Positions 1-7,437 of a stretch of 29,037 nucleotides of DNA are shown here, piece after piece. The notes beneath the pieces were generated by a model. It did no database searches, was not told where the DNA came from, and saw nothing but the letters and a program-made list of their open reading frames with translations. The translations under genes and the position numbers were made by a program. How positions within the stretch are numbered: the stretch's first letter is position 1; every line of letters begins with the position of its first letter. The stretch comes from a virus: IMG/VR virus record IMGVR_UViG_3300044535_000749, positions 1 to 29,037 of that record; one strand, written 5' to 3'.

Positions 1-52
1 CACATACCTTGATGTGTACGCTATTGATGTATTTTAGGTGGACATCACTCAT
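1..52 (-). CDS. uvsW: UvsW helicase, N-terminal fragment (runs off window)
   Basis: A minus-strand reading frame opens with an ATG whose A is also the last base of the uvsY stop codon (TAATG) and stays open to base 1. It gives 17 residues, MSDVHLKYINSVHIKVC. The spacing of hydrophobic and charged positions resembles the start of T4 UvsW (MDIKVHFHDFSHVRIDC, from memory). UvsW is the recombination and fork-remodelling DNA helicase of T4-type phages, and it lies close to uvsY in T4. The TAATG junction suggests translational coupling to uvsY. The identification rests on a very short segment plus synteny; another small T4-like gene is possible. Confidence 0.55.
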   Translation of the reverse strand, partial: MSDVHLKYINSVHIKVC

Positions 53-486
53 TAAATACCAACTTTGAATTTCTCCCATTCGATGGCAGCCTTGATATTA
101 AAGCCACGGCCCGTCAGGGATTTGATAATTGATTCTAGAAGCTCAATCTTTTCTTGTTGGATACCGATACGCAATGACATATCGATCACCTCTTGATCCG
201 CCTCTATATAGTTATTCACGTCTGAACGGATGATTTTGCCCTGAGGTGGAAGTCTCCAACCCTTGGCATGTGTATCTTCCGTCGGTCCCATAGTAAAGAA
301 CTCGTTCTTGGCAAGCTTCAATTGCTTGAATTCAGCTTCATACTTACGGAGAACCAGACGTTCATTCGTAAAGATCTTAAAGTATTTGTGGTGGAGTTTG
401 GGGATATTCAGTGCCTCGTTGCCAAGTTCTGAACGGTCTAGCTGGGAATCTTGTTCCCACAGTGCAAATATATCATCTATCTTCAT
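52..486 (-). CDS. uvsY: UvsY-like recombination mediator
   Basis: This 144-residue protein has the size of T4 UvsY (137 aa), which loads the UvsX recombinase onto Gp32-coated single-stranded DNA. The N-terminus (MKIDDIFALWEQDSQLDRSE) and the C-terminal stretch IKSLTGRGFNIKAAIEWEKF match the T4 pattern of IKSRGFAIKH followed by an acidic/aromatic helix. The middle is charged and helical, as expected for a hexameric mediator. The ATG is preceded by AAAGG. The gene lies 20 nt after the tube-fold gene and is joined to the next gene by TAATG, so it is probably expressed from the late promoter at 1050-1057 and possibly also from earlier promoters outside this view. The family call is firm on sequence and synteny. 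Confidence 0.88.
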   Translation of the reverse strand: MKIDDIFALWEQDSQLDRSELGNEALNIPKLHHKYFKIFTNERLVLRKYEAEFKQLKLAKNEFFTMGPTEDTHAKGWRLPPQGKIIRSDVNNYIEADQEVIDMSLRIGIQQEKIELLESIIKSLTGRGFNIKAAIEWEKFKVGI

Positions 487-506
487 AATAACCTTTATAT
501 CACGGT

Positions 507-1007
507 TTACGAATTAAGTACACCTATTTCGCGTCGTAAATAGCGAAAATCTACCGTGCACTCAACATAATTAACATCGGTATCCATTGTAGTAAACTGA
601 AGGTCTGAGATATCAATAGGGAACAAATCATAGAACGTTGCTGACATATTGCCAAGCTTTCTGCTATTATTAATCACTAGTGTAGCATCTGAATAGAGAC
701 CATCATTACTGTTTTTTAAATTAGCATATTGTGTAAAGTTGGTCGGTGAACCAAGACCTTCCATCCAGTTATTAATCTCTAGGTAATCTGACATATCCTC
801 ATTGACACGAAATGTGATCGTCAACGGTGAATACACAATCTTTCCCGAGTTTGGAATAATCACAAAAGGTGTGGCAGTGTCTGTTGATGTCAGTGACATG
901 CCAGGAAGACGAACTGTCTGTACATTAAAGTTAAGGTTCGGTGTACGAGACAAGACGAACTTAAAACTAAGTGGTGAAAGGAAGTTAGGATTGGTTGTCT
1001 TAGCCAC
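507..1007 (-). CDS. Tail-tube-fold virion protein (gp19/gp54-like)
   Basis: This 166-residue protein has the signature of the contractile-phage tube family: VQTVRLPGMSL near the N-terminus, a YSPLTITFRVNEDMSDYLEI strand-helix segment, an NNWMEGLGSP helix, DATLVINNS, a DLFPIDISDLQF segment and a closing VECTVDFRYL strand. T4 gp19 and the C-terminal half of gp54 share this order. The true tail tube (gp19) is encoded separately at 7436-7972, so this is a second tube-fold paralogue, possibly a tube-initiator or terminator-like component or another virion part. It starts with GTG behind AAAGG and has its own late promoter, separated from gp23 by a terminator. The structural role is well supported; the exact T4 counterpart is not. 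Confidence 0.72.
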   Translation of the reverse strand: MAKTTNPNFLSPLSFKFVLSRTPNLNFNVQTVRLPGMSLTSTDTATPFVIIPNSGKIVYSPLTITFRVNEDMSDYLEINNWMEGLGSPTNFTQYANLKNSNDGLYSDATLVINNSRKLGNMSATFYDLFPIDISDLQFTTMDTDVNYVECTVDFRYLRREIGVLNS

Positions 1008-1049
1008 TGTATATTACCTTTAAGCTGATATTATCATTATACACTGTTC

Positions 1050-1057
1050 TATTTATA
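1050..1057 (-). promoter_or_regulatory. T4-type late promoter (TATAAATA) for tube-fold gene and uvsY
   Basis: An exact minus-strand TATAAATA octamer lies just after the gp23 terminator. Counting the octamer as -13 to -6, transcription would start near 1044, leaving a leader of about 37 nt before the GTG at 1007. T4-type late octamers are read by the gp55/gp33/gp45-modified host RNA polymerase. Confidence 0.75.
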
Positions 1058-1065
1058 TTGTACAT

Positions 1066-1098
1066 AAAAAAAGGAGGAGGACCTTTCGATCCCCCTCC
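1066..1098 (-). terminator. Intrinsic terminator after gp23
   Basis: Bases 1073-1081 pair with 1090-1098 (9 bp including one G-U in the minus-strand RNA) around the 8-nt loop 1082-1089. On the minus strand the hairpin is followed by seven T (1066-1072). It lies 32 nt beyond the gp23 stop codon, which fits isolation of the very abundant capsid transcript from the downstream genes. Confidence 0.85.
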
Positions 1099-1129
1099 CA
1101 GTTTGTGGTTGGTTACCCAACTCTTATGA

Positions 1130-2482
1130 TTACATAAGGTTGTTAACAAGAACGCGACGGTAGTACTTGTTCGAATCTTGCTCAAGAGTTGCAGTCGAAT
1201 CGGCTGCAGTTGTACCCTTAGCGAATGGATTCGGCGCCATGCCGTAACGTGTCTTAAAGCCAATCTTTGGTTGGAAGCTGTTTGGATCAACTGCACGTAC
1301 CATTTGTAGTGGAACGTATGGGCAGTAGAACAGACCAGCGTCAAAGGCATTCGAACCCTTGTAGCCAACAACTAGGAAGTTGGTGCCTGCATATGGATCG
1401 ATGTAAACCTTGATACGACCGTTAAGAACACCAGCAAAGGTGTTGCCTGTGTCGTCAACGTTCAGGTTGTTGCTGTTAAGAGCAGGGGCGTAGTCAAGAA
1501 CACCAGCCATCTGAAGAGCAGACGCAACGTCTGACGAACAGATGATAATGTTACCCTTACCACGACGTGTTTGCTTAGCAATCTGGTTACATTCGCGTTC
1601 GATTTGGAACAGAAGACCTTTGAACTTTTCAACCGACCAACGACCGTTTGAGTCAGTGTCAAGATCGAAGATACCAGCAGTTGTAGTACCCTCAGTTGCA
1701 CCGCGCTCTGCAGTGATGATGATCGAGCGAACAACTTCACGGTTGATTTCAGCAAGGATTTCACCCGAAAGGATGTTGCTGAGTTCTGTTTCAGCGTCAA
1801 GACCGTGAATTGCTTTCAGATCTTGTGCAAGTTCAAGCGAGTATTCAGCTTTAAGGGCACGTGTCTTTGCAGATACAGTAACCTTTTCGATGCTGAAGCC
1901 CATTTCTGGGAAGATGTAAGTGCTGTTCGAACCAAGCAATTCGCCTGTTCCAAGCAGAAGACCCATCGTATAGTTATACGTTGAGTTGCCGGCGTTGTTC
2001 GAAGAACCTGGAGCTGTGCCAACAGTGTTGGCACCAACAGCAGTTGCAGAAGCTGCACCGGTGTTAGCAGCATTAACACCAGCGCCAAGACGCGAAGCAT
2101 GACCTGTGTTTGCTTCGTTGTAGAATGCTTCGGCGCCTAGTGACTCCGAGTTAGCATACTTTGCACGCATTGCGAAGATAAGGCCGGTTGGACCTGTCAT
2201 TGGCTGAACGCCGCAGACATCGTATGCGATTAGGTTTGGCATCGAACGACGAACCAGTGAGATAAGCACTGGGTCAAAGTTTGAAACGTTACCAGCAACG
2301 TTTACTGGCGACTCGCCAAGTAGTTGCTGTGATTGACCGTTTTGTGCATCTTCGCGAAGAGCATTTTCGGTGTTTTCTAGAATTTGTGCAGTGACTGCGC
2401 GCTTGTGGGCAGACTCGATCGTTGGTAGATCGGCATGCTCAAGAACGGGCTTCCACTTATTTTGGACTTCCTCAGCTAACAT
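1130..2482 (-). CDS. gp23: Major capsid protein
   Basis: This 450-residue protein is the T4-type major head protein that forms the hexamers of the prohead shell. The N-terminal region MLAEEVQNKWKPVLEH and the following conserved segment around residues 64-110 (FDPVLISLVRRSMPNLIAYD, then GVQPMTGPTGLIFAMRAKY) are diagnostic. Residues 55-57 (L-G-E) form an (L/I)-X-E site for the gp21 protease, so the mature protein probably begins at about residue 58. It is shorter than T4 gp23 (521 aa), as in marine relatives. The ATG follows AAAGGGAG. A variant late octamer upstream and a strong terminator downstream make it a self-contained high-output transcript. No separate gp24 vertex gene is seen nearby. 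Confidence 0.98.
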   Translation of the reverse strand: MLAEEVQNKWKPVLEHADLPTIESAHKRAVTAQILENTENALREDAQNGQSQQLLGESPVNVAGNVSNFDPVLISLVRRSMPNLIAYDVCGVQPMTGPTGLIFAMRAKYANSESLGAEAFYNEANTGHASRLGAGVNAANTGAASATAVGANTVGTAPGSSNNAGNSTYNYTMGLLLGTGELLGSNSTYIFPEMGFSIEKVTVSAKTRALKAEYSLELAQDLKAIHGLDAETELSNILSGEILAEINREVVRSIIITAERGATEGTTTAGIFDLDTDSNGRWSVEKFKGLLFQIERECNQIAKQTRRGKGNIIICSSDVASALQMAGVLDYAPALNSNNLNVDDTGNTFAGVLNGRIKVYIDPYAGTNFLVVGYKGSNAFDAGLFYCPYVPLQMVRAVDPNSFQPKIGFKTRYGMAPNPFAKGTTAADSTATLEQDSNKYYRRVLVNNLM

Positions 2483-2524
2483 TGTATTCTCCCTTTACCT
2501 TTTTGGTATCTTGGTTTTGGTATA

Positions 2525-3511
2525 TTATTTATTAGTTCTTGAAATTGCAGCTGCATAGTGAGCCATATGAGCAGGAACCGGAGCAGCCTGTTCGGTCAGT
2601 TCTTCAGCTTCTTCAGCAATAACACCGGTTGAGACAACCTTCTTGCCTTCGGCAAAGTACTTGTCCTTGATGATGTTAAGCTTCTTGGCATAGGTTTCAG
2701 CATCGTTGAAATCAATACCTTCGGCAAGTGTACGAAGCTTTTCAACCTGAGTGGCTGCAAGACCTTCGCTAACTTCATCGAATGTAGCTTCTTGTGTGGC
2801 TTCATCGATAACAGCTTGAAGTTCAAGTGTAGTGTTGATCGACTCGTCAAGCTTTGCTTCGAGTTCTTGAATTTGTGCATGCAGTTCACCAAGAACGTCA
2901 ATCTTTTCATCAGGAACGTTGATGTATGATTCTGCAAACAGGTTACGAAGACCTTCCATGAAGTTCTCAGCAATTTCAGAGCGAAGTGAAGACTCGATAG
3001 CAAGTTTGTTATCTTCAATCCACTGTTCAACAACATAGTCAAGATACTGATCGATCTTGGTTGTCATTTCTTCTTTAACTTCTTCTACTTGCTCAGAAAG
3101 TGCTTCAGCAAATTCTTCTTCAAGACGAACAGTTTCAAGATTCATACGAGCTGTAAGTGCAGCTTCGAAAAGTGTCGATGCACCTTCTTTAAATTCTTCA
3201 GTAAGATCTTCACCGCTGAACATAGCAGCGATATCTTCCTTAACAGCACCAAGAGTTGCACGTGGCATTTGGCCCATACCTGTTTTACCAGGAGCGGTTG
3301 CTGATGGTGTTAGAGCGGCTTCCTTGCCGATCTGAGCTAGCGCATCGTTAAGGAAGTGAGAAAGATCTTCACCCTTAAGTTGTGCTAGAAGTGATGTGAA
3401 AGTAGCAAGCTTTTCAACTGTGCTAGCGCCCGCGCCCGGCTTTAACGTATCCGAACCAGCTGATTCTTCGATATCGTTCTCAACGATTTCGTTTGTATCC
3501 ATATCTGACAT
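2525..3511 (-). CDS. gp22: Prohead core scaffolding protein
   Basis: This 328-residue protein is acidic, almost wholly helical and rich in Glu, Lys and Ala, with long coiled-coil-prone stretches (about residues 130-260). It lies between the prohead protease and the major capsid gene, exactly where T4-type phages encode gp22, the internal scaffold that is degraded by gp21 before DNA packaging. The segment DYVVEQWIEDNKLAIESSLR and the following NFMEGLRNLFAESYINVPD segment are typical of marine gp22 proteins. The ATG follows AAGGAG. The stop region overlaps the gp23 late promoter. Confidence 0.93.
   Translation of the reverse strand: MSDMDTNEIVENDIEESAGSDTLKPGAGASTVEKLATFTSLLAQLKGEDLSHFLNDALAQIGKEAALTPSATAPGKTGMGQMPRATLGAVKEDIAAMFSGEDLTEEFKEGASTLFEAALTARMNLETVRLEEEFAEALSEQVEEVKEEMTTKIDQYLDYVVEQWIEDNKLAIESSLRSEIAENFMEGLRNLFAESYINVPDEKIDVLGELHAQIQELEAKLDESINTTLELQAVIDEATQEATFDEVSEGLAATQVEKLRTLAEGIDFNDAETYAKKLNIIKDKYFAEGKKVVSTGVIAEEAEELTEQAAPVPAHMAHYAAAISRTNK
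2526..2533 (-). promoter_or_regulatory. Late promoter variant (AATAAATA) for gp23
   Basis: The minus-strand octamer AATAAATA fits the NATAAATA form used by marine T4-type phages. It overlaps the end of gp22 and its stop codon. The predicted start near 2520 gives a leader of about 38 nt before the gp23 ATG. Confidence 0.6.
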
Positions 3512-3535
3512 TGTACACTCCTTGTGAATTTTATT

Positions 3536-3543
3536 TATTTATA
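3536..3543 (-). promoter_or_regulatory. Late promoter (TATAAATA) for gp22
   Basis: An exact octamer on the minus strand lies in the short gap between gp21 and gp22, with an overlapping AATAAATA copy 4 nt further on (3532-3539). The predicted start near 3530 leaves a leader of about 19 nt that contains the AAGGAG ribosome site (3518-3523). Confidence 0.75.
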
Positions 3544-3548
3544 TTAGA

Positions 3549-4202
3549 TTAAGATTTGGAAATTTCGTTGAGAAAGTTCTCAAAGATCTGTAATTTACGT
3601 TCTTCCAGCTCACGTGATCTTACAGCAGATTCAACCTGCATCTTAGATTTATGAGCTACCAACATGCTATTTTCCCAGATCCATTCAACACCTTCCATGA
3701 TGCCATTAACGAATGCATCAGGGGCTGAAGGATCGGCAACGATATCTGCAGCGGTTGCTAGATGGAAATCGTCTTGAACCTCGTTAATACCTTCTTTGTT
3801 GAGACGCAGAGATCCCATACCACGAGAAGATACACCAAGCTTAACACCAGACTCAATAAGACCACGAGCTGTATTGCCCATCGGTGTGTCTGTTAGTCTA
3901 GCTTTACCGATCCAGTTAAGACCTTCTTGACGTAGACTTGTGATTACGTGAGATACACGATCAAGATTGATCTGCGGGCCATCAGGGTGACCTAGTTCAC
4001 CAAGAGCGCGACCAGACTTGACGTATGACTCGTTATAGCGTTCTACTTCTTTGGCAAGAGTTTCTACTGGGTACATACGACCATTACGGTTCTTGATGCC
4101 ACCTTGCAGGAAGATGCCTTCGATGAACATGTTCTTCTTCCCGTCTTCACGGGCTTCGGTAACAACGGTTACATCTTCAGTAAGTTCAGTAATTAGTTTC
4201 AT
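3549..4202 (-). CDS. gp21: Prohead core maturation serine protease
   Basis: This 217-residue protein is the T4-type prohead protease (gp21, herpesvirus-assemblin-like fold). It sits in the prohead core and cleaves scaffold, core and capsid proteins after (L/I)-X-E. The catalytic His lies in GELGHPDG (H72) and the nucleophile Ser in LGVSSRGMG (S125 or S126); both motifs are intact. The N-terminal MFIEGIFLQGGIKNRNGRMY segment is also typical of the family. The ATG is 5 nt beyond the stop of the upstream 132-residue gene and has only a modest AGGTAAG ribosome site. No late octamer is visible immediately upstream, so it probably depends on the transcript starting near 5708. Confidence 0.96.
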   Translation of the reverse strand: MKLITELTEDVTVVTEAREDGKKNMFIEGIFLQGGIKNRNGRMYPVETLAKEVERYNESYVKSGRALGELGHPDGPQINLDRVSHVITSLRQEGLNWIGKARLTDTPMGNTARGLIESGVKLGVSSRGMGSLRLNKEGINEVQDDFHLATAADIVADPSAPDAFVNGIMEGVEWIWENSMLVAHKSKMQVESAVRSRELEERKLQIFENFLNEISKS

Positions 4203-4207
4203 GTCTC

Positions 4208-4606
4208 TTACCTATTGTTATATTCTGAAATGAATGTGCCCTGCTTCTGAAGCTCAAGCATGCAATATGCATTAGATGAACCGACAAAGTTAACTACAAG
4301 GTTTGCAGTAGGGTTAATGTTCAGAGGCATACCGCAGCCAGCATATTCTTTTTGACCGGTTGAATCATATGTCGCAACTAGTGTTGCTCCACGGAAAACT
4401 TGAATGTGACCAGTTCCATCACAACCCCAAAAAGCTTGAGTAATATAAGCGCCCGAAAGGATCTCGTCACCAATAGCTACACATGTTGATGTGCCATTAA
4501 CGTTTGTTGTCGTGCTATTACCAGACAATATAATATTGCCAGAGTTTGCAGCGGATACGTGAACAACAAACGATGTATTTTTTCTACTAGAAATTGATAC
4601 AGCCAT
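4208..4606 (-). CDS. Unknown small beta-rich protein in the prohead cluster
   Basis: This 132-residue protein is not recognised. It is rich in Ser, Thr, Asn and Gly, with alternating hydrophobic residues that suggest an all-beta fold, for example SFVVHVSAANSGNIILSG near the N-terminus and NLVVNFVGSSNAYCMLELQ near the C-terminus. No signal peptide or membrane helix is seen. It is joined to the upstream gene by TAATG, has a good GAGGTGA ribosome site and ends 5 nt before gp21. Position and composition suggest a virion surface or head decoration protein; this is inference only. Confidence 0.75.
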   Translation of the reverse strand: MAVSISSRKNTSFVVHVSAANSGNIILSGNSTTTNVNGTSTCVAIGDEILSGAYITQAFWGCDGTGHIQVFRGATLVATYDSTGQKEYAGCGMPLNINPTANLVVNFVGSSNAYCMLELQKQGTFISEYNNR

Positions 4607-5400
4607 TATTCACCTCTATACGTGATAGCAAAGTCTAGCATTTGTTCTACACCTTCAGGTGTTGCACATGCTGTCATGAACTTTGTCTTGTTGTCTTCGT
4701 TGAGCTTCTCAAATACGTTTAACATAACTCTCTGATGTGATTCTGAGATATCGCTTAGACGATCTTGAAGGCGCTCTTCTTTGTTGAGTGGCTTACCACC
4801 GCGTTCAGCAGTCAACTTAGCAGCAATCGCCATTACTTGACGCTTCTTTGCCGATTTGCCGGCAAACTGCGGAGCATCAGACTTCTTGAAGTCTTTGATT
4901 ACTGTCCCCATCGAAGCTTTCTTCATGTCGAGCTTTTCATCGACTTGCTCAGCTTCTTCAGCAACTTTCTTCTTACCACGAAGAAGTTTAAAGTCATGAG
5001 CATCGACCTTGCCATTCTTATTGGCATCGATCTTATGCTGACTGCCTTTTAGTTCTTCTTTGACACTACGATCATCTTTAACAACAGTAGCATTAGATCC
5101 GCCACGCATATTCGAAGTGCGCGCGCGCTTATCAGCAGATTCTTTATCTTGATGATAGCTAATTGATTGACCATTACGCATTACGTGATAGCCTTCATAG
5201 ACTTTTTCGTCCTCACCAGGGTTATAGCCCTTGCGGTCCTTACGACGGTCGATGGTCTTGGTGCTGCCCTTAAAGACATCGTCACCATTTCCGTTACGGT
5301 CGGTAGTCTTGGCAGTAACGTGCTTGTCGATAAACTTTTGTTCATCGGCAGACTTTACCTTCAAGTAACCTTCTAGAAAATCCTTAAGCGTCTTCGCCAT
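4606..5400 (-). CDS. Probable prohead core protein with EF-hand-like loop
   Basis: This 264-residue, highly charged (Lys/Asp/Glu-rich) protein lies between the gp67-like core gene and the protease, so it is probably an internal prohead or core protein. Residues 125-136 (DANKNGKVDAHD) match the 12-residue EF-hand calcium loop at positions 1, 3, 5, 6, 8, 9 and 12, and are followed by Phe. A second partial loop, DRNGNGDD, is at 34-41. The C-terminal third is helical (ESHQRVMLNVFEKL, then a segment ending MLDFAITYRGE). Its start overlaps the end of the preceding gene by 17 nt, and its stop overlaps the next ATG. Marine T4-type phages often carry a protein of this kind here; I know no established function. 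Confidence 0.78.
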   Translation of the reverse strand: MAKTLKDFLEGYLKVKSADEQKFIDKHVTAKTTDRNGNGDDVFKGSTKTIDRRKDRKGYNPGEDEKVYEGYHVMRNGQSISYHQDKESADKRARTSNMRGGSNATVVKDDRSVKEELKGSQHKIDANKNGKVDAHDFKLLRGKKKVAEEAEQVDEKLDMKKASMGTVIKDFKKSDAPQFAGKSAKKRQVMAIAAKLTAERGGKPLNKEERLQDRLSDISESHQRVMLNVFEKLNEDNKTKFMTACATPEGVEQMLDFAITYRGE

Positions 5401-5692
5401 CGTCGTCCAGTCCTTCTAAATCTGAGTCATCAAATTGTAAATCTTCGTCTTCCAGGTCTAGATCGTCGACATCATCAAACTCGTCCTCATCGATGTCATC
5501 ATCGAGATCGTCGTCTTGATCTTCTGGTTCTAACTCTTCTTCGTCTCCAGCATAGATACTCTGCGCTATACCTGTGCGCATAGAGTCTAAAGCTTCGAGA
5601 GCTTTTTGGCCCATAATGTCGTTAAATACCGAAGCAAACTTGGTTGGTTGTTGGTCCAGTCCGGAATCGATAAGATCTTCAATGTTTGGCAT
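5384..5692 (-). CDS. gp67: Acidic prohead core protein (gp67-like)
   Basis: This 102-residue protein has a helical N-terminal half (FASVFNDIMGQKALEALDSM, then RTGIAQSIYAG) and an extremely acidic C-terminal half made almost only of Asp, Glu and Leu (about residues 50-102). T4 gp67 (Pip) is a similarly small prohead core protein with a related helix and is cut by gp21 into internal peptides. The location directly after the portal gene is the T4 position. A TATAAATA promoter lies 22 nt upstream and a GGAG ribosome site precedes the ATG. The assignment rests on size, position and the short helix, since the acidic tail is low-complexity. Confidence 0.75.
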   Translation of the reverse strand: MPNIEDLIDSGLDQQPTKFASVFNDIMGQKALEALDSMRTGIAQSIYAGDEEELEPEDQDDDLDDDIDEDEFDDVDDLDLEDEDLQFDDSDLEGLDDDGEDA

Positions 5693-5713
5693 AATTTTTC
5701 TCCAATTTTCTTT

Positions 5714-5721
5714 TATTTATA
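5714..5721 (-). promoter_or_regulatory. Late promoter (TATAAATA) for the gp67-gp21 unit
   Basis: An exact minus-strand octamer sits between the portal stop codon and the gp67-like gene. The predicted start near 5708 leaves a 16-nt leader containing GGAG. It probably also drives the overlapping downstream core genes and gp21. Confidence 0.75.
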
Positions 5722-5722
5722 A

Positions 5723-7381
5723 TCAAGCAGGTTTCTTCACCACATCAGGAACAACAGGACCGAAGTCTGCATCCTTAGGTGGGTTTACAGCAGGTTCGCT
5801 AGGAGGAGTTCCAGCGTCATCTGGCTGCATGCCTGCACCAGGAACAGGTTGTCCATCAGGTCCTAGTTCTGGTTGGTTGTATTGTGGGTTATTTACTTCA
5901 TCTGCAATTTGCTTATCAATCTCTTCCATATCTTCATCTGTCTGATAAAGAACGTTACGACGAATCCACTCGTGTGAGAAGTATTTGCTGGCGTAATCAT
6001 CCACATCACGAAGCATCGATACACGGTCACGAAGGATCTCGGTGTTACGTAGTTCTGCAAAGTGATTGTCTTCGGCGTACTCAAACTTAAAGTTTGTCTT
6101 GAACTCTGCCCAATCTTCTGAAGTGATAACACCCTTAAGGATAAGCTGTTTCTCAAGGATTCTGGTAAACAGATCAGAGAAACGCATTCTTAGGCGAGTA
6201 ATAAACTTGGCAAACTTGACTTCATCACGGGTGATTTCTGTAGCACGGCCGAAGCTATACTGAGCAGATGGATCCATACGACCAATAGGAACGTTCAATG
6301 ACTTATAAAGTTTATTCTGAAAGTACGTAACGTCATCCATCTGACCAAGGTTCTGCCCGCCCGGGAGGGTAGTGATTTCTGTACCCTTGCCACCTTCACG
6401 ACGTGGCAGCCAGAAATCCTCTAGCATGGTCATATGTTTGCGGTCATCACGGATCTCACCGGTAGCCGAGTCGTATACAACCTTATTCTTGAATCGTGTC
6501 ATTACGTCACGAAGATATTGTTCAGCCTTCGGCTTAGGAAGGTTACCGACATCGATGTAAAAAATACGACGTTCAGGTGCACGTGAGATACGATAGATGA
6601 CCAATGAGTCTTCCATCGCTTTCAACATGTTTAACGGCTTGATAGCTTTTTGCAGGTAACCAATAACAAGGTCACCGTTGACGTTTACAAGACCAGATGA
6701 GACATTGACAATAGAGTCTATAGCAATCTTAAGACCTTGTGCCCCGGTATCTTGGAAAGGAGCTACGTTATTAGGAACGCCGGCAGTCTTTGCAAAACCT
6801 TTTTCGTTATAAATGTAAAATTCGCTACTAGCTTGTGGAACGGTTACATTGGATGTAGTTGAAACTTTTCTTTTCTTGACGGTACGAACTTTACGGATCT
6901 TGCGCGGATCTACGTAACGAAGTTCTTTGATACCCTCACGAGGGTTAGTCTCATCGATCATAGCATGATAGATTAGACGCCCGTCAACGTACCACTTCTT
7001 AAAGATCTCGTACGCGTATTGGTTAAACTCTAGAAGGTCGACAACATTATCGAACTCTTCTTGAATTAACTTTTTAATTTTATCGGGTTGCTCAAGGTCA
7101 TCTAGATTAAGACTGACGATCGATTTCTTAGGATCTGCTACGATAGCTTCGTTGACAATATCATCGATGGCCATCTCGACCTCTGGATGCATTGCAACTT
7201 CACGATACTTATTGACTAACTCTGCTTCTGTACGAACTGCACCGTCAAGATCAACGAATGTACCATAGACACCGCCTTCGGCCACAACCATTGCACCATC
7301 ATCGGTAGCTTTGGGTGTGAACGAAGGAATGTCGATCGGTTCAACTTTTTTCTTGATTTCAAAACCAAATAATTCGGCCAT
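5723..7381 (-). CDS. gp20: Portal vertex protein
   Basis: This 552-residue protein is the T4-type portal, the dodecameric ring at one head vertex through which DNA is packaged and to which the neck attaches. Recognisable blocks are the N-terminal KYREVAMHPEVEMAIDDIVN segment (about residues 58-77), IYHAMIDETNPREGIKELRY, the stem/clip region around YRISRAPERRIFYIDVGNLP and the segment FWLPRREGGKGTEITTLPGG. The last 60 residues are Pro-rich and probably flexible. It is slightly longer than T4 gp20 (524 aa). The ATG follows GGAGAACCC. It has its own late promoter, which overlaps the gp19 stop codon and terminator. Confidence 0.98.
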   Translation of the reverse strand: MAELFGFEIKKKVEPIDIPSFTPKATDDGAMVVAEGGVYGTFVDLDGAVRTEAELVNKYREVAMHPEVEMAIDDIVNEAIVADPKKSIVSLNLDDLEQPDKIKKLIQEEFDNVVDLLEFNQYAYEIFKKWYVDGRLIYHAMIDETNPREGIKELRYVDPRKIRKVRTVKKRKVSTTSNVTVPQASSEFYIYNEKGFAKTAGVPNNVAPFQDTGAQGLKIAIDSIVNVSSGLVNVNGDLVIGYLQKAIKPLNMLKAMEDSLVIYRISRAPERRIFYIDVGNLPKPKAEQYLRDVMTRFKNKVVYDSATGEIRDDRKHMTMLEDFWLPRREGGKGTEITTLPGGQNLGQMDDVTYFQNKLYKSLNVPIGRMDPSAQYSFGRATEITRDEVKFAKFITRLRMRFSDLFTRILEKQLILKGVITSEDWAEFKTNFKFEYAEDNHFAELRNTEILRDRVSMLRDVDDYASKYFSHEWIRRNVLYQTDEDMEEIDKQIADEVNNPQYNQPELGPDGQPVPGAGMQPDDAGTPPSEPAVNPPKDADFGPVVPDVVKKPA

Positions 7382-7402
7382 GGGTTCTCCAATTTAAATA
7401 AC

Positions 7403-7431
7403 AAAAAAATAAGGGGGATGGTTACCCCTTA
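7403..7431 (-). terminator. Intrinsic terminator after gp19
   Basis: A perfect 7-bp stem (7410-7416 with 7425-7431) with an 8-nt loop is followed on the minus strand by seven T (7403-7409). It begins 5 nt past the gp19 stop codon. One arm overlaps the gp20 late promoter. Confidence 0.85.
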
Positions 7432-7437
7432 TTTATC
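7430..7437 (-). promoter_or_regulatory. Late promoter variant (GATAAATA) for gp20
   Basis: The minus-strand octamer GATAAATA fits NATAAATA and overlaps both the gp19 stop (7436-7438) and the first arm of the terminator. The predicted start near 7424 lies in the hairpin loop, so these transcripts would lack the first arm. Leader length to the gp20 ATG is about 43 nt. Confidence 0.6.

Noticed and set aside
6808-6815. TATAAATG on the plus strand inside gp20
   Set aside because: One base off the octamer, antisense to the portal gene, and no plus-strand gene follows.
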